Source: Actinacidiphila epipremni (GTDB taxonomy: Bacteria > Actinomycetota > Actinomycetes > Streptomycetales > Streptomycetaceae). From it: DNA of 64,000 nucleotides. The notes under the pieces were generated by a model, which did no database searches, was not told the DNA's origin, and saw nothing but the letters and a program-made list of their open reading frames with translations. Positions 16,101-24,142 of the stretch are shown here, one piece after another. Location of the stretch: contig NZ_JAATEJ010000001.1 in NCBI RefSeq assembly GCF_012034175.1, positions 620,001 through 684,000 on the forward strand. Direction: 5' to 3'. A program made the translations under genes and the position numbers. How positions within the stretch are numbered: the first letter of the stretch is position 1; each line of letters starts with the position of its first letter.

Positions 16101-18158
16101 ATGGCGCAGGACACCGCCACCGCCGTGGCGCCCGGGACGCCCGGCGAGGGCCAGGACCGGCGCCAGGTGCGGATCGCCATCGGTGCCCTCGCGCTCGGCC
16201 TGCTGCTCGCCGCCCTCGACCAGACCATCGTCTCCACCGCGCTGCCCACCATCGTCAGCGAACTCGGCGGCATCGACCACCTGTCGTGGGTCGTCACCGC
16301 CTACCTGCTCGCCTCGACCGCCGCGACCCCGCTGTGGGGCAAGCTCGGCGACATGTACGGCCGCAAGCGGCTGTACCAGGGCGTCATCGTCCTGTTCCTG
16401 GTCGGCTCGGCCCTGTGCGGAGTCGCGCAGTCCATGGGCGAGCTGATCGCCTTCCGGGCCCTCCAGGGCCTGGGCGGCGGCGGGTTGATCGTGCTGTCCA
16501 TGGCGATCGTCGGCGACATCGTGCCGCCCCGCGACCGTGGCCGCTACCAGGGCGTCTTCGGCGGGGTGTTCGGCGCCGCGAGCGTCCTCGGGCCGCTGCT
16601 GGGCGGGGTGTTCACCGAGCAGCTGTCCTGGCGGTGGGTCTTCTACGTCAACCTGCCGATCGGCGTCATCGCGCTCGCCGTCATCGCCGCCGTCCTGCAC
16701 ATCCCGGCCCGCCGCACCGACCACCGCATCGACTACCTCGGCATGGCGGTCGTCGCAGCCGCCGCGACCTGCCTGGTGCTGGTCACCTCGCTCGGCGGCA
16801 GCACCCTGGCGTGGGGCTCGGCGGCGATCATCACCCTCGCCGTCGTCGGCGTGCTGCTGGTCGGCGTGTTCGTCCTGATCGAGCGGCGCGCCCAGGAACC
16901 CGTCCTGCCGCCGCGGCTGTTCCGGGTGCGGACCTTCGTCGTCTGCTCGGTGATCTCCTTCATCATCGGCTTCGCCATGTTCGGCGCCATGACCTATCTG
17001 CCGACCTTCCTCCAGGTCGTGCACGGCTACTCGCCGACGCTCTCCGGCGTCCACATGATCCCCATGGTCGTCGGCCTGCTCGTGGCCTCCACCGGCTCCG
17101 GGCAGATCGTCAGCCGCACCGGGCACTACAAGCCGTTCCCGATCATCGGCACCGCCGTCACCGCGGTCGGCCTGCTGCTCCTGCACACCCTCGACGAGCA
17201 CACCGCCACCTGGGTGATGAGCCTGTACTTCTTCGTCTTCGGCTTCGGGCTCGGCCTGGTGATGCAGGTGCTGGTGCTCGCCGTGCAGAATGCCGTCGGA
17301 TACGAGGACCTGGGCTCGGCGACCTCCGGCGCGACCTTCTTCCGCTCCATCGGCGCGTCCTTCGGCGTGTCCGTCTTCGGCACCGTCTTCACCAACCAGC
17401 TCTCCGACAAGCTCACCGCGGCGCTGCGCGGCGTACCCGTGCCGCCCGGCTTCGACTTCGGGCAGCTCCAGGCCGATCCCACGGCCGTGGGCCGGCTGCC
17501 GCCGGTCGTCAAGGCACCCGTGCTGCACGCGTACTCACAGGCCATCACCACCGTCTTCCTGTGGGCGGTGCCGGTCGCCGCGCTCGGCTTCGCCATGGCG
17601 TGGCTGCTCAAGGAGCAGCCGCTGCGCGGCAGCGTCACCGTGCCGGACGGCGGCGAGACGGTCGGCGTCAACCCCGTCGAGCGGTCCTCGCTGGACGAGA
17701 TCGCCCGCTGCCTGTCGCTGCTCGGCAGCCGCGACGCGCGCCGCGACCTGTACGAGCGCATCACCCGCCTCGCCGGCCTCGACATCCGCCCCGCCACCAG
17801 CTGGCTGCTGCTGCGGCTGGCCCACGACGGCGGCGCCGACCCCGTCGAGCTCGCGCGCCGCACCACCGTGCCGGCCCAGGTCATCGAGGAGGCCGCCGTC
17901 GAGGCGGAGTCCGGCGGCTACGCGGTGCGCGCCGGCAACCCGCTGGTCCTGACCGCCTCCGGCGCCGCGCTCGCCGAACGCCTCACCGACGCCCGCCGCT
18001 CGGTCCTGGCCGGCCTGCTGGGCGACTGGGACCCCGCCGGGCACGAGGAGCTGGCCGCGCTGGTCCGCAAGCTCGCCACCGAGCTGTGCGGCGGCGACAC
18101 CGACCACCCCGACCGCAAGCCCCGCGCGGTCCGCGAGGCCGCCGGCGGCGAGGCCTGA
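16101..18158 (+). CDS. MFS drug exporter (DHA2, 14 TM) with C-terminal winged-helix-like domain
   Basis: ATG 16101 follows GAGGAGCC, and the product has 685 residues. Residues about 20-520 form 14 membrane helices with EmrB/QacA landmarks: LDQTIVSTALPTIV, GKLGDMYGRKR and the motif C-like GPLLGGVFTEQLSWRWVFYVNLP. Such proteins export drugs or antibiotics by proton antiport. An extra soluble domain of about 140 residues follows, from ERSSLDEIARCLSLLG. It resembles a MarR-type winged helix: TSWLLLRLAHDGGADPVELARRTTV, then AEERLTD-type helices. Similar fusions occur in actinobacteria, where the tail may regulate transport rather than bind DNA. No adjacent regulator gene is seen. Confidence 0.88.
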   Translation: MAQDTATAVAPGTPGEGQDRRQVRIAIGALALGLLLAALDQTIVSTALPTIVSELGGIDHLSWVVTAYLLASTAATPLWGKLGDMYGRKRLYQGVIVLFLVGSALCGVAQSMGELIAFRALQGLGGGGLIVLSMAIVGDIVPPRDRGRYQGVFGGVFGAASVLGPLLGGVFTEQLSWRWVFYVNLPIGVIALAVIAAVLHIPARRTDHRIDYLGMAVVAAAATCLVLVTSLGGSTLAWGSAAIITLAVVGVLLVGVFVLIERRAQEPVLPPRLFRVRTFVVCSVISFIIGFAMFGAMTYLPTFLQVVHGYSPTLSGVHMIPMVVGLLVASTGSGQIVSRTGHYKPFPIIGTAVTAVGLLLLHTLDEHTATWVMSLYFFVFGFGLGLVMQVLVLAVQNAVGYEDLGSATSGATFFRSIGASFGVSVFGTVFTNQLSDKLTAALRGVPVPPGFDFGQLQADPTAVGRLPPVVKAPVLHAYSQAITTVFLWAVPVAALGFAMAWLLKEQPLRGSVTVPDGGETVGVNPVERSSLDEIARCLSLLGSRDARRDLYERITRLAGLDIRPATSWLLLRLAHDGGADPVELARRTTVPAQVIEEAAVEAESGGYAVRAGNPLVLTASGAALAERLTDARRSVLAGLLGDWDPAGHEELAALVRKLATELCGGDTDHPDRKPRAVREAAGGEA

Positions 18159-18253
18159 AGCCGCGCCCCCGCGGGCACTTACGGGTTTGCGCCGCCCTTT
18201 CGCGGCAAACCGACCGTCTGGAGGGCGACCACCGGAACAGACGGAGGCAGACC

Positions 18254-19021
18254 ATGTCCACAGCAGCGATCATCGCCGTCGTGGCGGCGGTGATCATCGT
18301 CGCCGCGGTCGTCGCGGCCCTCGTCCTACGGGGCGGCGGAGCCGGTCCGAACCTGAAGCGGCGCTTCGGCCCCGAGTACGAGCGCACCCTGAGCCTGCAC
18401 GACGGCGACGCCCGCGCCACCCGGCGCGAACTGGGCGAGCGGCTCAAGCGCTACCGCGGCATCGAGCCGCGCGAGCTGACCGCCGAGGAGAGCGAGCGGT
18501 ACGCCGCCCGCTGGCGCGCGGTCCAGGGGCAGTTCGTGGACGACCCGGCGGGCGCGCTCGGCGCCGCCGACACGCTCATCGCCGACCTCGCCGTCGACCG
18601 CGGCTACCCGCCGGCCGACTCGCCCGAGCACGTCGACGCGCTGTCCGTGCACCACCCGCACCAGGTCCAGGGCTACCGCGACGCGCACGCCGCGACCCTG
18701 GCCGCGGGCGGCGGGCACCGCCTCGACACCGAGGAGCAGCGCACCGCGCTGGTGGCCGCGCGCGGCCTGTTCACCGAGCTGCTGCGCTCCGGCACGCACC
18801 GGGGCGCGGGCACGCCGGACACCGCCGACGGTACGCAGGCGCCGACGCCGGCGCCCGAGCCCGAGCGGACGGCCGAGCCGGCCGCCGAGCAGGCCCCGGA
18901 CCCGGCGGAGGGCCCCGTACCGCACGACGGTGCGGCGGACGGCTCCAAGGACGGGCACAAGACGCTCGGCAGGCGGTTCGCGGCACTGACGGAACGTGGA
19001 CGGACGGAGGCGCACCAGTGA
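18254..19021 (+). CDS. Membrane-anchored hydrophilic protein sharing a motif with its neighbour
   Basis: ATG 18254 follows GGAGGCAG, and the product has 255 residues. One N-terminal membrane helix (AAIIAVVAAVIIVAAVVAALVLRGG) is followed by a charged helical region (PNLKRRFGPEYERTLSLHDG) and a domain with WRAVQGQFVDDPAGALGAADTLIADLAVDRGYP. The tail is disordered and rich in Pro/Glu/Ala. I recognise it only as a conserved actinobacterial type with no known function. The FVDDP..A...AD..L motif recurs in the next gene, which overlaps this one (GTGA at 19018), so the pair is coupled and the two products may interact. Confidence 0.75.
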   Translation: MSTAAIIAVVAAVIIVAAVVAALVLRGGGAGPNLKRRFGPEYERTLSLHDGDARATRRELGERLKRYRGIEPRELTAEESERYAARWRAVQGQFVDDPAGALGAADTLIADLAVDRGYPPADSPEHVDALSVHHPHQVQGYRDAHAATLAAGGGHRLDTEEQRTALVAARGLFTELLRSGTHRGAGTPDTADGTQAPTPAPEPERTAEPAAEQAPDPAEGPVPHDGAADGSKDGHKTLGRRFAALTERGRTEAHQ

Positions 19022-19794
19022 GGGACACCACGGCCCAGGCACGGCACACCCAGGACCCGACGCGTACGGCCGACGGCGAGGACGCGGACCGTACGAGCAA
19101 GGCGGCGGACGTGAGCGACCCCGGGCGTACGACCAAGGCGGCGGACACGCGCGACCCTGAGCGTACGACCGAGGCGGGCACGCGCGACCCCGGGCGTACG
19201 ACCGAGGCAGCGCGTACGACCGCGGCCGGCGGCGGCTCCGCGCGGGCGGGCGACACCGCGGCCACGCGGGAAGCAGCCGGTGCGAGCGGCCCGGCGCGGG
19301 GCGCGGGGCCGGCGGGCGACGCACACACCACGGACTCCGCGGGCCGGGACCCGCGGACCGGAAGCCCCGGGCGCGAGAAAGCGACCCCCGACGCTCCGCA
19401 GGCCATGAGCCCGGAGCCCCGGGCGGCCCGTGCCGAGGCTCCCCAGGCCGAGCGGACCCGGCCCGTGACAGGGCCGGCGCAAGGGCCCGCTCAGGCGCCG
19501 TCGCCGGACGGGACCCCGCAGGGCCCGGACCCGGCGTCGCGCGCCGAGGCCGCGCGGCTCGGCCGCCGCATGGACGACGCGGTCCACACGTTCGTCGACG
19601 ACCCGCGGGCCGCGGTCCGCGAGGCCGACGCCGTACTGGACGAGGCCATCGCGCGCCTGGAGCGTGCCGTGGAGGCCCGTCGCGACGCCCTGCGGACCGG
19701 GTCGGCGGAAGGCGCCGACACCGAGGCGCTGCGCGTGGCGCTGACCCGCTACCGGTCGCTCGCCGCGCACATCCTCACCCTTCCGGCGGAGTGA
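19018..19794 (+). CDS. Low-complexity protein with C-terminal domain resembling the preceding gene product
   Basis: The GTG at 19018 overlaps the previous stop, and the product has 258 residues. Residues 1-170 are disordered and repetitive, with DPGRTTKAAD / DPERTTEAG / DPGRTTEAA units, then a Pro/Ala/Glu-rich part. The ordered part (about 180-258) has RRMDDAVHTFVDDPRAAVREADAVLDEAIARL, which mirrors the FVDDP motif of the upstream protein, then a second helix pair ending SLAAHILTLPAE. There is no signal or membrane segment. A local duplication followed by divergence would explain the pair. Its 3' end overlaps the converging ECF S-component gene by 20 bp. Confidence 0.65.
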   Translation: MRDTTAQARHTQDPTRTADGEDADRTSKAADVSDPGRTTKAADTRDPERTTEAGTRDPGRTTEAARTTAAGGGSARAGDTAATREAAGASGPARGAGPAGDAHTTDSAGRDPRTGSPGREKATPDAPQAMSPEPRAARAEAPQAERTRPVTGPAQGPAQAPSPDGTPQGPDPASRAEAARLGRRMDDAVHTFVDDPRAAVREADAVLDEAIARLERAVEARRDALRTGSAEGADTEALRVALTRYRSLAAHILTLPAE

Positions 19795-20632
19795 ACGACG
19801 TCGCAGGGGAGAACGAGGCCCGCCGGGTCGCCCGCCGCAGCGCGGCGAGCACCGGCGGGCCGAGCGTGCAGGACAGCACCGCGGTCAGGGCCGCGCGCGG
19901 CAGGTCCCAGCCGAGCGACGTGGTCAGGCAGTACGCGGCGAAGCGCGCGAGGTTCGCGCCCAGCGAGAGGTGCGGGGAGTAGCTGATGTCCGAGGCCAGG
20001 CCGCCGATGTAGGGCCAGCCCTGGAGGTTCATCACCGTCCCGTACGCCACCGCCGCCAGGGCCCCGTACACCGCGAGCATCAGCAGCTCGGGCCGCCCGC
20101 GCAGCCATGGGCGCGGCAGCAGCCCCGCGCCCATCGTGACCCACCCCATTGCCAGCATCTGGAACGGCAGCCACGGCCCGACCCCGCCGGTCAGCAGCGC
20201 GGAGGCGAACATCGTGAGCGAGCCGAGGGTGAAGCCGAAGCCGGGCCCGAGGACCCGGCCGGAGAGCACCATCAGGAAGAACATCGGCTCGATGCCGGCC
20301 GTGCCCGCGCCGAGCGGACGCAGCGCCGCGCCCGCCGCGGCGAGCATGCCGAGCATGGCGACGGCCTTCGGGTCCATCCCGTCGTCCGCGACCGTGGCGA
20401 TGACGACGGCCACCAGCAGCGGCAGCAGCGCCGCGAACAGCCAGGGCGCGTCCGCGCTGTGCGCGGCGACCGCGGAGCCGTGCGCGGCCAGCAGCGGCCA
20501 GCAGAAGGCGGCCACCCCGACCGCCGAGACCAGCGCCAGGACGACGATCCCGCGCGGCCCGAGCCGTACGGGGTCGGTACGTGTCCGGGTCCGCGCCCGG
20601 CCCATTGCGCCGGCCTGCGTGCGCCCGCTCAT
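19775..20632 (-). CDS. ECF transporter S component (substrate-binding membrane subunit)
   Basis: This 285-residue protein starts at ATG 20632, overlapping the upstream ATPase stop (ATGA). It has about seven hydrophobic helices, including LLPLLVAVVIATVADD, AVAMLGMLAAAGAALRPL, EPMFFLMVLSGRVLGPGFGFTLGSLTMFASALLTGGVGPWLPFQMLA and AVYGALAAVAYGTVMN. The GRVLGPGFGFTLG...GPWLPFQML region is typical of ECF-type S components in the cobalamin/queuosine-like group. As the last gene of the operon it would give substrate specificity to the fused ATPase and the T component encoded upstream. The substrate is unknown. Confidence 0.8.
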   Translation of the reverse strand: MSGRTQAGAMGRARTRTRTDPVRLGPRGIVVLALVSAVGVAAFCWPLLAAHGSAVAAHSADAPWLFAALLPLLVAVVIATVADDGMDPKAVAMLGMLAAAGAALRPLGAGTAGIEPMFFLMVLSGRVLGPGFGFTLGSLTMFASALLTGGVGPWLPFQMLAMGWVTMGAGLLPRPWLRGRPELLMLAVYGALAAVAYGTVMNLQGWPYIGGLASDISYSPHLSLGANLARFAAYCLTTSLGWDLPRAALTAVLSCTLGPPVLAALRRATRRASFSPATSFTPPEG

Positions 20633-22257
20633 TGTGCCGCCTCCAGGGCTGCCAGCGCGTCGCCGACCTGCGTGACGGTCAGCCAGGGGGCGGGGGCGAG
20701 GATCTTGGCCGTCTGGGGGGCGAAGGCGGGGGAGGACAGCACGACGTCGGCGGCCCGGCCGTCGGCGACGACCTCCCCGTCGGCGAGGATCACCACCCGG
20801 TCGGCGAGGTCGGCGGCCAACTCGACGTCGTGCGTGGCCAGGACGATCGCATGGCCCGCGGCGGCGAGTCCGCGCAGGTGGGCGACCAGCCGGGATTTCG
20901 CCGCGTAGTCCAGGCCGCGGGTCGGCTCGTCGAGCAGCAGCACCGGCGGGCCCGCGGTCAGCACGATCGCCAGCGCGAGGGAGAGCCGCTGGCCCTCCGA
21001 CAGGTCCCGCGGGTGGACGCCGTCCGGCACGCCGGGCAGCAGCTCGGCGACCAGGGCGCGGCAACTGCCGGGCGGGGCCGCGGCGTCGCGGTCCGCGGCG
21101 GCGCATTCGGCGGCGACGGTGTCGGCGTACAGCAGATCGCGCGGCTCCTGCGGCACGAGCCCGACGCGGCGCAGCAGTTGGGCGGGCCGGGTGCGGTGCG
21201 GGACGGCGCCGCCCACGCGCACCGAGCCCGCCGCCGGGGCGTGCAGCCCCACCAGCGCCGACAGCAGCGTGGACTTGCCCGCGCCGTTGCGCCCCATGAG
21301 CGCGACCGTCTCGCCGGCCCGTACGGTCAGGTCCACCCCGCGCAGCGCCTCGACGCGCCCGCGCCGCACGGCCAACCGCCTTGCTTCTACGAGCAGTTCA
21401 CCGGCGGCGCCGACCACGGTGGGCGGGGTGCGGCCGGCCAGCCGCTCGCGCAGCGGGGCCGCGGCGCGGCGGGCGTCGCGGACCGACAGCGGCAGCGGGG
21501 ACCAGCCGGCGAGCCGGCCCAGCGCCACGACGGGCGGGTGCACGGGCGAGACGGCCATCACCTCGGCCGGCGGTCCCACGACGGGCGGGGCGCCCGGCGC
21601 GGGCAGCAGGACGACCTGGTCGGCGTACTGCACGACCCGCTCCAGCCGGTGCTCGGCCAGCAGCACGGTCGTGCCGAGGTCGTGCACGAGCCGCTGGAGG
21701 ACGGCCAGCACCTCCTCGGCCGCGCCCGGGTCGAGCGCGGACGTCGGCTCGTCGAGCACCAGCACCCGCGGGTGCACGGTCAGCACCGAGCCGATCGCGA
21801 CCCGCTGCTGCTGGCCGCCGGAGAGCGCCGCGATGGGCCGGTCGCGCAGGTCCGCGAGCCCCAGCAGGTCCAGCGTCTCCTCGACCCGCCGCCGCATCGT
21901 CTCCGGCGGTACGCCCAACGACTCCATGCCGTAGGCGAGTTCGTCCTCGACGGTGTCGGTGACGAAGTGCGAGAGCGGGTCCTGGCCCACCGTGCCGACG
22001 ACGTCGGCGAGTTCCCGCGGGCGGTGGGTGCGGGTGTCGCGGCCGGCGACGGTCACCCTGCCGGTCAGGTGGCCGCCGGTGAAGTGCGGGACGAGGCCGC
22101 TCACCGCGCCCAGCAGCGTCGACTTGCCGACCCCGGACGGGCCGACGACCAGGCACAACTCCCCTTCGGGGACGGTGAAGTCGAGGCCGCCGAGCGCGGG
22201 CGGCGCGTCCGGGTCCGCGCCGTCGTAGCGGAACGACACGCGCTCGAAGCGGATCAC
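20629..22257 (-). CDS. ECF transporter ATPase, fused A and A' subunits
   Basis: GTG 22257 overlaps the stop of the T-component gene, and the product has 542 residues. Two complete ABC ATPase domains are fused. The first (about 1-230) has GPSGVGKST, signature ALSGGQQQRVAIGS and Walker B VLVLDEPTSALD. The second (about 280-540) has GRNGAGKST, the variant signature DLSEGQRLSLALA and VLLLDEPTRGLD. ECF modules normally use two ATPases, EcfA and EcfA'. The fusion is usual in actinobacteria. It powers vitamin or metal uptake by tilting the S component in the membrane. Both sites look intact. Confidence 0.9.
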   Translation of the reverse strand: MIRFERVSFRYDGADPDAPPALGGLDFTVPEGELCLVVGPSGVGKSTLLGAVSGLVPHFTGGHLTGRVTVAGRDTRTHRPRELADVVGTVGQDPLSHFVTDTVEDELAYGMESLGVPPETMRRRVEETLDLLGLADLRDRPIAALSGGQQQRVAIGSVLTVHPRVLVLDEPTSALDPGAAEEVLAVLQRLVHDLGTTVLLAEHRLERVVQYADQVVLLPAPGAPPVVGPPAEVMAVSPVHPPVVALGRLAGWSPLPLSVRDARRAAAPLRERLAGRTPPTVVGAAGELLVEARRLAVRRGRVEALRGVDLTVRAGETVALMGRNGAGKSTLLSALVGLHAPAAGSVRVGGAVPHRTRPAQLLRRVGLVPQEPRDLLYADTVAAECAAADRDAAAPPGSCRALVAELLPGVPDGVHPRDLSEGQRLSLALAIVLTAGPPVLLLDEPTRGLDYAAKSRLVAHLRGLAAAGHAIVLATHDVELAADLADRVVILADGEVVADGRAADVVLSSPAFAPQTAKILAPAPWLTVTQVGDALAALEAAQ

Positions 22258-23414
22258 TGCGCGGCCCTCTTCGAAGTGGCCGCGTAGGCCGGGGACTTGG
22301 CGGCACGCGGCGGCTTCGGCGCCGCGAACGCCGGGAGCAGGCCCAGCAGTACGCAGGCGGCCGGCCACAGCGGCAGCACCGGCGCGGCCAGCGGCACCGC
22401 GGGCGGGTCGAGGGCGGCGGGCGCGTACGAGGCGGCGGCGATCGTCGCGGCGGCCACGGCCGCGCCGGAACCGGCGACCAGCCACGCCCGGGCGCCCCAC
22501 GCGTCGGGCCGGTAGCGGGTCCGCGGCGAGCGCCGCCCGCCGAGCCGCAGCCCCGCCGTGGCCGCCGCGAGGCCCAGCAGCAGCACCGGCAGCCCGTAGC
22601 CCGCCCCGGACGCCGCGAGCAGCCCGTAGGTGCCCGCGCACACCCCGAGCAGGCCGCCGACGGTCAGCACGGCGGTGGCCCGGCGTACGGCGGGCGGCAC
22701 GTCGGCCGTACGCCCGTATCCGCGCGCGTCCATCGCGGCGGCCAGCGCTACGGACCGCTCCAGCGCGCCCTCCAGCACCGGCAACCCGACCTGGAGCAGG
22801 GCCCGTACGCCCCGGTCGTCGCGCCCGCGCAGCCGGCGGGCGGCACGCAGCCGCGCCACGTCGGCGACCAGGTGCGGGGCGAACGTCATGGCGACGACGA
22901 CCGCGACGCCCGCCTCGTACAGCGCGCCCGGCAGCGACTTGAGCAACCGGGCAGGGTTGGCGAGGGAGTTGGCGGCGCCCAGGCAGACCAGCAGGGTCGC
23001 GAGCTTCAGGCCGTCGCGCAGCGCGAAGACCACCGCCTCGGCGGTGACCCGCCCGCCGAGCCTGACGCCCTGCGCCCAGCCGGGCAGCGGCACTTGGGGC
23101 AGCGTGAAGAGGGTGTGCGTGCCGGGGATCGGCGAACCGAGGGCGACGGCGAAGACCACGCGGATGGCCACGACGATCAGGCCGAGCCGCAGGAAGGTGC
23201 CGTAGGAGCGGGCCCAGGGCGCGTCCCCGCGGGTGGTCGCGACGACGTACGCGGTGACGGCGGCGACCAGGCCGAGCAGCAGCACGTTGGTGGTGCGGCT
23301 CGCGGCGGTCGCCAGGCCCAGCGCCCAGACCCACCACGCCCCGGCGTGCAGCGCGCGGGCCCGCCGGACCGCCGGGAGGGCGGCCGGTGCCGCGGAGGGT
23401 GCCGCGGCGGTCAT
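22254..23414 (-). CDS. ECF transporter T component (EcfT/CbiQ family)
   Basis: This 386-residue membrane protein starts at ATG 23414, which overlaps the previous stop. It has an N-terminal helix pair, several further hydrophobic segments, and the cytoplasmic coupling motif ERSVALAAAMDARGYGRTA with the Ala-Arg-Gly signature of EcfT. A second copy-like segment, VADVARLRAARRLRGRDDRG, lies upstream of it. EcfT couples the ATPases to the S component. The C-terminal 140 residues add further hydrophobic helices beyond the usual length of about 260, a feature of the actinobacterial versions. Confidence 0.85.
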   Translation of the reverse strand: MTAAAPSAAPAALPAVRRARALHAGAWWVWALGLATAASRTTNVLLLGLVAAVTAYVVATTRGDAPWARSYGTFLRLGLIVVAIRVVFAVALGSPIPGTHTLFTLPQVPLPGWAQGVRLGGRVTAEAVVFALRDGLKLATLLVCLGAANSLANPARLLKSLPGALYEAGVAVVVAMTFAPHLVADVARLRAARRLRGRDDRGVRALLQVGLPVLEGALERSVALAAAMDARGYGRTADVPPAVRRATAVLTVGGLLGVCAGTYGLLAASGAGYGLPVLLLGLAAATAGLRLGGRRSPRTRYRPDAWGARAWLVAGSGAAVAAATIAAASYAPAALDPPAVPLAAPVLPLWPAACVLLGLLPAFAAPKPPRAAKSPAYAATSKRAAQ

Positions 23415-24142
23415 CGGGCGCGGCGGCGGGACTGCCGGACAGCGGCGACCGCGAGCCCGGCGATGGCCGCGGCGCCGGCGAGCAGCCCGACCGAGGGGCC
23501 GGTGTGCGAGGACTCCGGGGCCGACGCGGTGCTGCCGGCCGCGACCTGCTCGCCGCAGCCGGCCGCCGGGTAGCCGGCGATGGCGCACAGGATGCCGGCG
23601 GAGTCGTACCGCAGCGGTTTCGCGACCGCGGCGAGCGCGTCGGCGGACGAGGCGTCCGCCGGCACCCGCGCGCACGCCGTACGGGGCGCCGGCGGCGTCG
23701 CCTTCGCGTCGGGCGCGTCGGCGGCGGTGCCGGCGTCGATGACGAGCGCGATCCGCTTGCGCCCGGCCTCGGCGGGCGTCCCGCCGCATATGGCCGCGAA
23801 GTCGGCCGCCCCGCGCGGCTGTACGGCCTTGTCGGCGGCGTCCTTGCTGACGGCGAACCGCCACCCCTCGACGCTCCCGTCACCCGGCACATGCATCGCG
23901 GGACCCGTCTGCGCGTACGTCCACGCCCCGCTGCCGGAGCGCAGCCAGTACGACCAGTAGCGGTAGCCGGCGGCGTGCGCGGGCGCGGCGAGCAGCAGCA
24001 CCAGGGCGGCGACGAGGCCGAGCACGGCGACGGCGGCCCGTGGGGAGCCGGTTCGCGGCAAGACGGCCCGCGGGGAGGGTAGTTGCGGCGCGGCGGCCTG
24101 CGGGGCGCGGCATATTGCGCCGGGAAAGCGGGGCGTGCGCAT
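23411..24142 (-). CDS. Exported protein of the ECF operon (SCO2322-like)
   Basis: ATG 24142 overlaps the upstream stop, and the product has 243 residues. After about 35 residues comes a signal-like helix (AAVAVLGLVAALVLLLAAPAHA). A compact extracellular domain follows, with YRYWSYWLRSGSGAWTYAQTGP, CGG and two further Cys. The C-terminus has a membrane anchor (GPSVGLLAGAAAIAGLAVAAV) and the basic tail RQSRRRAR. It resembles the family called SCO2322-like in Streptomyces. The Trp/Tyr-rich opening recalls DUF4430-type ligand-binding domains. Its place between an EcfT gene and a toroid-domain surface protein suggests a role in capturing the ECF substrate outside the membrane. That role is inference. 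Confidence 0.75.
   Translation of the reverse strand: MRTPRFPGAICRAPQAAAPQLPSPRAVLPRTGSPRAAVAVLGLVAALVLLLAAPAHAAGYRYWSYWLRSGSGAWTYAQTGPAMHVPGDGSVEGWRFAVSKDAADKAVQPRGAADFAAICGGTPAEAGRKRIALVIDAGTAADAPDAKATPPAPRTACARVPADASSADALAAVAKPLRYDSAGILCAIAGYPAAGCGEQVAAGSTASAPESSHTGPSVGLLAGAAAIAGLAVAAVRQSRRRAR

Noticed and set aside
20629-23892. A single 1087-codon minus-strand frame joining the ECF ATPase to upstream sequence.
   Set aside because: The first half is out of frame with the real EcfT gene. The GTG at 22257 overlaps the EcfT stop and begins the conserved ATPase.
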